From Theristus sp. LFF4_11 (Eukaryota; Nematoda; Chromadorea; Monhysterida; Xyalidae), in NCBI GenBank assembly GCA_030248135.1, contig JASANC010004723.1:1-64000 (forward strand): a DNA stretch of 64,000 nucleotides, read 5' to 3'. Shown here piece by piece: positions 1-10,600 of this stretch; within the stretch, counting starts at the first letter, position 1; every line of letters starts with the position of its first letter. The notes below the pieces were generated by a model. The model was not told the DNA's origin, ran no database searches, and was given only the letters and a program-made list of their open reading frames with translations. The position numbers were made by a program, and so were the translations under genes.

Positions 1-3000
1 CTAGCACTCCATCGCGAGAGAAACACTCTGCTACTGCAGTTGCTTCTGACACAGCAGCCGTGGACACAAAATATTCTCGATGATTGTTTTGATGCCACCA
101 TCCTATGCACTGGGGAGCTGACGCTGAAACAAAAATAATGTTTTAGCAACAATCGTCAACGGAACAGGTCAGTTGGTCTGATTGATAAGAGTCTCAATGT
201 ACCATGTGCATATAAAGCAGCAACATAAACTTCGGCAAGGGCATTTGAAGCAATCACTGGTTGATCGTCAATCCATGGCATTGCCCAGTTTGCGCGAGTC
301 CAATGTGCACTTGATGAGTTTTGATATGGGAAAAACGCTTGTGTTACTCGGAAATCGGTAGGTCGACACACCACAATCACCTAGATTATACATAAGAGCC
401 ATTTGGCATTTGCATACAATTAAGATAAAAAAACCAAAAAAACCAACTCGATAGTAATGAGATATCATGGTGGAAATTCCATTCCACACAATGCTTCTGA
501 GGTACCAGTGGCCGACTTTGTTTAGTGGTCGAACTATCGTGTGGAAACTCGAGTCGTTAACACTAGCAAGATCGGCAAATGTACCGTTCGTGTCAAGCGG
601 GTCAACGAACTCGTAAAAGACTCGTATCGTGTTAGGCCCTGTTGATGCAAATGTCATAATTCAAACCGAGTTTATAAACTCACTTTGTATCCACGTCAAT
701 TGACGTTTAACTTACATGATACATAGGGTTCATCTAGAAGAACTGTTATGTTCTCGTCTAAGAAGGCCACTGTGTTTAGTGTTAACGTCGGCGTCGTATT
801 TGCAAGAGTTGATAGATATTGTCTCGTTATGACGAATATTGGATACTGAACGGTTTCGTTAATTCCTAACGTAACCGCGTCAATCACTTGTCCTTGGTAG
901 TGAATTTGCGTAGCGTTTGTTGGCTGCAAAGTAGTGTGTTTTTGTGGATTTTTGGCATGGAGTCTTTGCAAACTAAAACATTCATATTGTCAAAAGTCTC
1001 ACCCAGATATCTGTCAGATTGATTATGAACGGGCTGCTACTGTAATACTCGGTTGCTGCCGAGTCATTCCATTTGAGTGAAAATGTCTTCGTTGCGGAAA
1101 CTAAAAAGTAAGTGCATTAACACACCATTTTTCTTGTTTGTTGATAGAAACCAAAAACTGTTCAAATTACATCAACTGGTTCGGAATTTAAACCTACTTT
1201 GCCGCTCACAGATGTAACCCGCCATGCCCGTGGCCGGAATTCCCTGATCTTGCACTTTGTATTTGTAGTAGGAATTTGTAAGTTGAACTGTGGTATTTCC
1301 TCCAGCCACCCATAGATTCGATCTATAATTTTGCGAAACTATATAATAATTTGCCTGGTGCACTTCAAACTGGAAAACACTGGATAATTTTAACCTATCT
1401 TACCCGTCAATGAAGAGTGTGGTGTTCTTGTCAAGAAGTGCCGTCAGGAAATGGTTATCAGTGCTTGTTAGGTTTGCCAGTTTCGAGTCTCGTAAAAAGC
1501 ACTCAGCCACAGCTGTCGCTTCGGTGACATTGTCGGTTGACACATAGTACTCTCGGTCTAAGTATTGATGCCACCAGCCAATACATTGAACGGCAGATGC
1601 TGAAAAAAGCGTACAATGCCATGGAGACTGTTCTTCATCGGAATTGAAAAGATCAGAGCAAATGCACTATAATTTGGTCTCTACCGTGAGAATATAACGC
1701 GGCAAAGTGCAATTCAGCCAATGCATCTGCTGCAATAACAGGTTGATCGTCAATCCACGGCATGCCCCAGTTCGCTCTGCTCCAATAGGTGCTAGTTTCG
1801 TTTTCGTATGGGAAGAATGCTTGGGTAATGCGGAACTCAGTCGGTCGGCAAACAACGATGACCTAAAAGTTTTCAAAGTTTTTGATTCAAGTTTTATAGC
1901 GTTTTATGCAATTGTTGTTCAGCGTACTCTATAGTAGTGCGATATCATTGTTGACACTCCGTTCCATACGGATGCACGAATATACCAATGACCAAGTTTG
2001 TTGAGATGTCGAATAATCATGTGGAAGTTGGAATCGTTCAAACTGGTCAAGTCAGCAAAGGTGCCGTTCGATCCCAAAGGATCAACAAACTCAAAGAAGA
2101 CTCGTAATGTATTTGGCCCTGCAATTAAGTTTTTTGCTAATATCGGTCAGCAGTATTTGGATTTAAAACTTGACAAACTTACATGACACGTAAGGGTCAT
2201 TGAGCAGTATCGTCATGTTTTCATCTAGCAGGGCAATTTGGTTCAATGTCAACACTGGTGTTGTGTTTGATACAGTGGGTAGGTATTCTCGTGTTATAAC
2301 GAAAATTGGATATTGCACTGTTTCATTAGTTCCCAATGTTAGTGTATCTATCAGTTCTCCTTCGTAGTGAATCTGAGCTGCATTCGGCTGGAAAACATTG
2401 TTTTTCAATTATGTGTTTTCTGTAAATTCTGGTTTTCAGCCACTGCTATGAATGGACTTACTCCTGTATCATTCAGTGCAATCATAAGTGGACTGCCCAT
2501 CAGGTATTCCGTTGTAGCTGAATCGTTCCATTTCAATGATATGTTTTTCGTGACGGTAACTAAAAATCAGACATGATGTGTACTCGCTTGGTAAACAAAC
2601 TACCAAAACTGTTTTTCGTATGAAAATGTTAGCCTTGAGCTTGTGGTTGACAGCAATAAAAAAACTAAGGTGTCAACTTACGTTTTCGCTCGCAAATGAA
2701 TCCAGCGAGACCAGATGCCGGAGTTCCCTGATCTACTGCGTTGTATTTGTAGTGCATGTTTGTCAGAAGAATTGATGTTGCACCTCCAGTCACCCAGAGG
2801 TTGGTACTGCAATTAATTAAATTTTATTGGTAATGATTGTGAATAGTGAGAAAAATATCGAAAGCCATATGCAAGTGCTCTGAATCACTAAACTTACCCG
2901 TCTGCAAATACTGTGGTGTTCATGTCAAGCAAAGACGTAAGGAAGTGCTGATCAGCACTGGTTAAGTTTGCTAGCACTCCATCGCGAGAGAAACACTCTG

Positions 3001-3893
3001 CTACTGCAGTTGCTTCTGACACAGCAGCCGTGGACACAAAATATTCTCGATGATTGTTTTGATGCCACCATCCTATGCACTGGGGAGCTGACGCTGAAAC
3101 AAAAATAATGTTTTAGCAACAATCGTCAACGGAACAGGTCAGTTGGTCTGATTGATAAGAGTCTCAATGTACCATGTGCATATAAAGCAGCAACATAAAC
3201 TTCGGCAAGGGCATTTGAAGCAATCACTGGTTGATCGTCAATCCATGGCATTGCCCAGTTTGCGCGAGTCCAATGTGCACTTGATGAGTTTTGATATGGG
3301 AAAAACGCTTGTGTTACTCGGAAATCGGTAGGTCGACACACCACAATCACCTAGATTATACATAAGAGCCATTTGGCATTTGCATACAATTAAGATAAAA
3401 AAACCAAAAAAACCAACTCGATAGTAATGAGATATCATGGTGGAAATTCCATTCCACACAATGCTTCTGAGGTACCAGTGGCCGACTTTGTTTAGTGGTC
3501 GAACTATCGTGTGGAAACTCGAGTCGTTAACACTAGCAAGATCGGCAAATGTACCGTTCGTGTCAAGCGGGTCAACGAACTCGTAAAAGACTCGTATCGT
3601 GTTAGGCCCTGTTGATGCAAATGTCATAATTCAAACCGAGTTTATAAACTCACTTTGTATCCACGTCAATTGACGTTTAACTTACATGATACATAGGGTT
3701 CATCTAGAAGAACTGTTATGTTCTCGTCTAAGAAGGCCACTGTGTTTAGTGTTAACGTCGGCGTCGTATTTGCAAGAGTTGATAGATATTGTCTCGTTAT
3801 GACGAATATTGGATACTGAACGGTTTCGTTAATTCCTAACGTAACCGCGTCAATCACTTGTCCTTGGTAGTGAATTTGCGTAGCGTTTGTTGG
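1..3893 (-). CDS. Minus-strand inverted copy of the lectin-like repeat array (partial)
   Basis: Reading the minus strand from 3893 down to 1 gives the same exons in the same order: D 3893-3686, E 3608-3418, F 3350-3173, A 3093-2898, B 2806-2682, C 2559-2462, D 2387-2183, E 2118-1928, F 1862-1685, A 1599-1404, B 1322-1198, C 1100-1003, D 923-716, E 638-448, F 380-203, A 123-1 (cut by the window edge). Sequence at x equals the reverse complement of 9185-x for about 1130-3930, and of 6215-x for about 1-1850, with no difference I could find by eye. The array therefore holds two copies of the 2970-bp two-module unit and lacks the transposon block at 8056-9938. It could be a true inverted duplication or an assembly fold-back; the degraded sequence beside it favours the latter. 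Confidence 0.7.
203..1599 (-). CDS. Minus-strand type I module (A-F)
   Basis: Complete type I module on the minus strand: A 1599-1404, B 1322-1198, C 1100-1003, D 923-716, E 638-448, F 380-203. Its A-B part mirrors both M1 and M3. From C onward it matches M1 (5115-6012) rather than M3, because the B-C intron has the short form (about 100 nt) without the 1.9-kb transposon block found in M3. The next A exon starts at 123 and is truncated at position 1. Confidence 0.7.
1685..3093 (-). CDS. Minus-strand type II module (A-F)
   Basis: Complete six-exon type II module on the minus strand, the mirror image of M2 at 6092-7500. Exons are A 3093-2898, B 2806-2682, C 2559-2462, D 2387-2183, E 2118-1928 and F 1862-1685. 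It carries the type II signature residues NHREYFVST, NMHYKYNAVDQ, the D start PNAAQIHYEG, and ENETSTYW in F. All splice sites match the + strand copy. Confidence 0.7.
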
Positions 3894-3929
3894 CTGCAAA
3901 GTAGTGTGTTTTTGTGGATTTTTGGCATG

Positions 3930-4625
3930 GAGTTGAAACTAAAATTCTATTGTAAAAGTCTACCCAGATTTGTAGATTGATTGAAGGGTGTATGTTCGGT
4001 TGGCGAGTTTCTTGAGTGATGTCGTGGGAAATAAAAGAAGGATTTTTGTGGAGAAACTGTTCATTCATCAACTGGTTGGTTCTTGGGGGGTTGCCTGCTA
4101 GATGAAAACATGACGATATGATGTGTTTTGTTTTAAATCTGTGGATTTGTTGTTTTGGTTTGTTGATCCTGGGGAGGATTGCAGTTTGAACGATTCATTC
4201 CACATGATTTTCGAATCTCAACAAACTTGGTATTGGTATATTCGTGCTCCGTATGGAACGGAGTGTAACAATGATATCGCACTACTATAGAGTACGCTGA
4301 AAACAATTGATAAAACGCTATAAAACTTGAATCAAAAACTTTGAAAACTTTTAGGTATCGTTGTTTGCCGACCGACTGAGTTCCGCATTACCCAAGCATT
4401 CTTCCCATACGAAAACGAAACTAGCACCTATTGGAGCAGAGCGAACTGGGGCATGCCGTGGATTGACGATCAACCTGTTATTGCAGCAGATGCATTGGCT
4501 GAATTGCACTTTGCCGCGTTATATTCTCACGGTAGAGACCAAATTATAGTGCATTTGCTCTGATCTTTTCAATTCCGATGAAGAACAGTCTCCATGGCAT
4601 TGTACGCTTTTTTCAGCATCTGCGT
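3930..4625. other. Degraded inversion junction between minus and plus arrays
   Basis: The two opposite arrays meet near 4085. On the left, 3930-4085 is recognisable as a shortened version of 960-1180 (about 150 bases against 220). On the right, 4090-4625 is a shortened version of about 6945-7590. The differences are mostly scattered 1-10 base deletions plus a homopolymer expansion (TTGGGGGGTT at about 4082). The error density falls away from the centre: the last visible differences on the right are a missing C after TTTTAGGT at 4357 and a missing C at about 4624. Natural decay would not be expected to peak at the junction while both flanks are identical to other copies. This pattern fits uncorrected long-read sequence or a chimeric fold-back read. 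Confidence 0.7.
4090..4531 (+). pseudogene. Corrupted remnant of module M0 (end of D, E, F)
   Basis: Traces of a type II module precede M1. The end of exon D (GCTAGATGAAAACATGACG) lies at about 4100-4120. Exon E runs from about 4150 to 4290 with many missing bases; LNKLG and NGVSTMISHYYR are only partly readable. Exon F, 4355-4531, is 177 nt against the usual 178 because one C is missing just after the acceptor, breaking VIVVCRPTEF. The rest of F is identical to 7323-7500. I read the breaks as sequence error in the junction rather than genuine pseudogenisation. Confidence 0.55.
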
Positions 4626-7600
4626 TCAATGTATTGGCTGGTGGCATCAATACTTAGACCGAGAGTACTATGTGTCAACCGACAATGTCACCGAAGCGAC
4701 AGCTGTGGCTGAGTGCTTTTTACGAGACTCGAAACTGGCAAACCTAACAAGCACTGATAACCATTTCCTGACGGCACTTCTTGACAAGAACACCACACTC
4801 TTCATTGACGGGTAAGATAGGTTAAAATTATCCAGTGTTTTCCAGTTTGAAGTGCACCAGGCAAATTATTATATAGTTTCGCAAAATTATAGATCGAATC
4901 TATGGGTGGCTGGAGGAAATACCACAGTTCAACTTACAAATTCCTACTACAAATACAAAGTGCAAGATCAGGGAATTCCGGCCACGGGCATGGCGGGTTA
5001 CATCTGTGAGCGGCAAAGTAGGTTTAAATTCCGAACCAGTTGATGTAATTTGAACAGTTTTTGGTTTCTATCAACAAACAAGAAAAATGGTGTGTTAATG
5101 CACTTACTTTTTAGTTTCCGCAACGAAGACATTTTCACTCAAATGGAATGACTCGGCAGCAACCGAGTATTACAGTAGCAGCCCGTTCATAATCAATCTG
5201 ACAGATATCTGGGTGAGACTTTTGACAATATGAATGTTTTAGTTTGCAAAGACTCCATGCCAAAAATCCACAAAAACACACTACTTTGCAGCCAACAAAC
5301 GCTACGCAAATTCACTACCAAGGACAAGTGATTGACGCGGTTACGTTAGGAATTAACGAAACCGTTCAGTATCCAATATTCGTCATAACGAGACAATATC
5401 TATCAACTCTTGCAAATACGACGCCGACGTTAACACTAAACACAGTGGCCTTCTTAGACGAGAACATAACAGTTCTTCTAGATGAACCCTATGTATCATG
5501 TAAGTTAAACGTCAATTGACGTGGATACAAAGTGAGTTTATAAACTCGGTTTGAATTATGACATTTGCATCAACAGGGCCTAACACGATACGAGTCTTTT
5601 ACGAGTTCGTTGACCCGCTTGACACGAACGGTACATTTGCCGATCTTGCTAGTGTTAACGACTCGAGTTTCCACACGATAGTTCGACCACTAAACAAAGT
5701 CGGCCACTGGTACCTCAGAAGCATTGTGTGGAATGGAATTTCCACCATGATATCTCATTACTATCGAGTTGGTTTTTTTGGTTTTTTTATCTTAATTGTA
5801 TGCAAATGCCAAATGGCTCTTATGTATAATCTAGGTGATTGTGGTGTGTCGACCTACCGATTTCCGAGTAACACAAGCGTTTTTCCCATATCAAAACTCA
5901 TCAAGTGCACATTGGACTCGCGCAAACTGGGCAATGCCATGGATTGACGATCAACCAGTGATTGCTTCAAATGCCCTTGCCGAAGTTTATGTTGCTGCTT
6001 TATATGCACATGGTACATTGAGACTCTTATCAATCAGACCAACTGACCTGTTCCGTTGACGATTGTTGCTAAAACATTATTTTTGTTTCAGCGTCAGCTC
6101 CCCAGTGCATAGGATGGTGGCATCAAAACAATCATCGAGAATATTTTGTGTCCACGGCTGCTGTGTCAGAAGCAACTGCAGTAGCAGAGTGTTTCTCTCG
6201 CGATGGAGTGCTAGCAAACTTAACCAGTGCTGATCAGCACTTCCTTACGTCTTTGCTTGACATGAACACCACAGTATTTGCAGACGGGTAAGTTTAGTGA
6301 TTCAGAGCACTTGCATATGGCTTTCGATATTTTTCTCACTATTCACAATCATTACCAATAAAATTTAATTAATTGCAGTACCAACCTCTGGGTGACTGGA
6401 GGTGCAACATCAATTCTTCTGACAAACATGCACTACAAATACAACGCAGTAGATCAGGGAACTCCGGCATCTGGTCTCGCTGGATTCATTTGCGAGCGAA
6501 AACGTAAGTTGACACCTTAGTTTTTTTATTGCTGTCAACCACAAGCTCAAGGCTAACATTTTCATACGAAAAACAGTTTTGGTAGTTTGTTTACCAAGCG
6601 AGTACACATCATGTCTGATTTTTAGTTACCGTCACGAAAAACATATCATTGAAATGGAACGATTCAGCTACAACGGAATACCTGATGGGCAGTCCACTTA
6701 TGATTGCACTGAATGATACAGGAGTAAGTCCATTCATAGCAGTGGCTGAAAACCAGAATTTACAGAAAACACATAATTGAAAAACAATGTTTTCCAGCCG
6801 AATGCAGCTCAGATTCACTACGAAGGAGAACTGATAGATACACTAACATTGGGAACTAATGAAACAGTGCAATATCCAATTTTCGTTATAACACGAGAAT
6901 ACCTACCCACTGTATCAAACACAACACCAGTGTTGACATTGAACCAAATTGCCCTGCTAGATGAAAACATGACGATACTGCTCAATGACCCTTACGTGTC
7001 ATGTAAGTTTGTCAAGTTTTAAATCCAAATACTGCTGACCGATATTAGCAAAAAACTTAATTGCAGGGCCAAATACATTACGAGTCTTCTTTGAGTTTGT
7101 TGATCCTTTGGGATCGAACGGCACCTTTGCTGACTTGACCAGTTTGAACGATTCCAACTTCCACATGATTATTCGACATCTCAACAAACTTGGTCATTGG
7201 TATATTCGTGCATCCGTATGGAACGGAGTGTCAACAATGATATCGCACTACTATAGAGTACGCTGAACAACAATTGCATAAAACGCTATAAAACTTGAAT
7301 CAAAAACTTTGAAAACTTTTAGGTCATCGTTGTTTGCCGACCGACTGAGTTCCGCATTACCCAAGCATTCTTCCCATACGAAAACGAAACTAGCACCTAT
7401 TGGAGCAGAGCGAACTGGGGCATGCCGTGGATTGACGATCAACCTGTTATTGCAGCAGATGCATTGGCTGAATTGCACTTTGCCGCGTTATATTCTCACG
7501 GTAGAGACCAAATTATAGTGCATTTGCTCTGATCTTTTCAATTCCGATGAAGAACAGTCTCCATGGCATTGTACGCTTTTTTCAGCATCTGCCGTTCAAT

Positions 7601-10600
7601 GTATTGGCTGGTGGCATCAATACTTAGACCGAGAGTACTATGTGTCAACCGACAATGTCACCGAAGCGACAGCTGTGGCTGAGTGCTTTTTACGAGACTC
7701 GAAACTGGCAAACCTAACAAGCACTGATAACCATTTCCTGACGGCACTTCTTGACAAGAACACCACACTCTTCATTGACGGGTAAGATAGGTTAAAATTA
7801 TCCAGTGTTTTCCAGTTTGAAGTGCACCAGGCAAATTATTATATAGTTTCGCAAAATTATAGATCGAATCTATGGGTGGCTGGAGGAAATACCACAGTTC
7901 AACTTACAAATTCCTACTACAAATACAAAGTGCAAGATCAGGGAATTCCGGCCACGGGCATGGCGGGTTACATCTGTGAGCGGCAAAGTAGGTTTAAATT
8001 CCGAACCAGTTGATGTAATTTGAACAGTTTTTGGTTTCTATCAACAAACAAGAAATTCTGATGCGCGTGGGTTGGTGTGTATTACAGCCTTAAATTATAA
8101 TTTTTTTTTTTTTGCTGAGATTTTATTTGAAAATACGAAATTAAACAATCATTTGGAGTAAAATGTTTAAATAAATTATTGGCAAGAAACTAAGCGGAAT
8201 AAAAATACAACTGATGAGAATGAAGAATAAGTTGTTAGATAATTCAAACAAAAAGTAATATTATAGATAGTTTATTGATGATTGATTGTTTTATGGAATA
8301 TGAGGAGGGTGTGTATGTGGTTTGAATGGTTTAAAATAAGAAGGAAAGGGGAGAAGGAGGGGGGGGAAGAGAGGAGAGGGGAGAGAGAGAAGAGGAGGGG
8401 AGAGAAAGAGGGAGGGGGGGGGGGGGGGAGGAGGGGAGGGGAGAGGGAGGGGAGTTTGTTCTCGTTTTCTGTGGGGATTCTTTCACAGGGAAAAGAACGA
8501 TCCAAATGTACTTCACTATGTACATATTTCATACATAGCAGGAAGCTCCCATGTTTGTTTAGGTATGTACATAGTTTGACCATAGCATCTTAAAATCATA
8601 AAATTACCATTGCATACATAACTAACAACAGACATAATTAGATACATACCTGTTTGTCTTGCCCCCTTAAGAGAGCGTGTATCTGCATGCGTGTGAGGGG
8701 TTTCCACATTGCAAACATATTTATTGCATACTTAGTCATAATTGTCTGACTGCGCCATAATCGCATATATGTGATACATACCCTATACTTCGATGGCTCA
8801 GTTATGTTACGCCACTATGGTACATACCATATACGTCGATGAGCCAATTATGTGTGCCACTATGGTACAGAGTGGGCCAAAAAAAAGTTCCATTTTCAAA
8901 CTGGTGTCACTGGCAGGTATTTCAATATCATGAGCTGAAATTTTCAGCATTGATAAAACATGTGAGGCCATTTTTCTGACAAAATTTTTATTTAGTTTGG
9001 TCAAGTAGGTTCAGTTTTACAGCACAATGTTTAAAAATTCCCAAATTTTCAAAAAAAACGGATTTTTAATCAAGAATTTAACAACGAATCATTGCTCATA
9101 GACATCCAAATCATCATCAAGGTTTGTCGTCCGGCAGCGGCTGGATGGAATTTTACGCGAAACTGGCGAGTCACTGCAGAAAAACTTTCAGATTGCTCCC
9201 ACCAGATAGCACACCAGACCCGTTGATCTGCTGTCCACTTAACCATGACGAAACTGCAGAAAACTGAAACTGAAACACTGTTTTTATTCAAACCGCAGAA
9301 AAACTTTTCAAAAGAAACAAATTAACAGACAGAGCAACACAGAAAACAAAAAATCAACTGAACAATTTTTCTGTCGCAGTCGCATGGCTGCTGACTCGAG
9401 TCCGTTGTGAAAATCAGCAGAAGTTCGCTCGAGGTGCTCAAATGCAATTCAAGTGTGAGACCTTTCCACTCTGAGCGCTGATTTGAACTATTACGGGTAT
9501 CCAAAAAGACCAATTTGTCACCTTGCACAGTTTCAAATTGAATCACGCATTTGATACTAAATTTTTCTTGCACTCTTTCAGTCTTTGTTGATTTTTCGAG
9601 CTTTTTAAAAAATCTGCCACAGTGACCGCTAGGAATTATATATCGGAAAAAAATTTTTGTCAGTAAAATGGCAACGCATGTTTTATCAGTGCTGAAAATT
9701 TCAGCTCATAATATTAAAACACCAGCCAGTGACAGCAGTTTGAAAATGGAACCTTTTTTTGGCCCACCCTGTACATTTGGGGTACATTTGGAGTACATAC
9801 ATGTGTACATTTGGCGTACATTTGGATAGTTCTTTTCCCTGTGTTTTACACCGGTTGTACGGCTGATGCAACATACGCGCAATACACAGCACACACGCAC
9901 ACACGTGCGCAGCGTTCCAACACTTTTGGCCGCTACTGTATTAATGCAATTACGTTTCAGTTTCCGCAACGAAGACATTTTCACTCAAATGGAATGACTC
10001 GGCAACAACCGAGTATTACAGTAGCAGCCCGTTCATTATCAATCTGACAGATATCTCGGTGAGATTTTTGACAATTTAATGTTTTAGTTTCAAAAGACAC
10101 TATGCCAAACATCCACAAAAACACATAACTTTGCAGCCAACAAACGCTACGCAAGTTCACTACCAAGGACAAGTGATTGATGCGGTTACGTTAGGAATTA
10201 ACGAAACCGTTCAGTATCCAATATTCGTCATAACAAGACATTATCTATCAACTCTTGCAAATACGACACCGACATTAACACTAAACACAGTCGCCTTCTT
10301 AGACGAAAACATAACAGTTCTACTAGATGAACCCTATGTATCATGTAAGTTAAGCGTCAATTGACGTGGATAACAAAGTGAAACCCAGTTAAACGTCAAT
10401 TGACGTAGATAACAAAGTGAGTTTTTAAACCCAGTTTGAATTATGACATTTACATCACAGGGCCTAACACGATACGAGTCTTTTACGAGTTCGTTGACCC
10501 GCTTGACACGAACGGTACATTTGCCGATCTTGCCAGTGTTAACGACTCGAGTTTCTACACAATAATACGACCTCTGAACAAAGTCGGCCACTGGTACCTT

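Larger units (their letters stand above)
1..8055. repeat. Large inverted repeat (palindrome)
   Basis: About 1130-3930 is the reverse complement of about 5255-8055 (coordinates sum to 9185), and about 1-1850 is also the reverse complement of 4365-6214 (sum 6215) because of the internal 2970-bp tandem period. I found no substitutions between the arms when comparing blocks by eye. The spacer contains the degraded junction. Confidence 0.8.
8056..9938. mobile_element. Tc1-like element remnant interrupted by two nested elements
   Basis: Inserted in the M3 B-C intron. The right end (9854-9938) reads ...GCGTTCCAACACTTTTGGCC and ends GCTACTG|TA, matching the right end of the element at 38982-39595. 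The left part 8140-8250 (TTGGCAAGAAAC..AGCGGAATAAA and GTTGTTAGATAATTCAAAC) matches that element's interior at about 39215-39310. The left TIR is lost. The empty site is visible in M5 (AATGTATTAATACC at about 12880). The element at 8484-9843 lies inside it. Confidence 0.65.

Noticed and set aside
8272..8593. Open frames of about 103 residues on both strands (Arg/Glu-Gly or Pro/Ser-rich)
   Set aside because: Translations of the polypurine tract, not genes.
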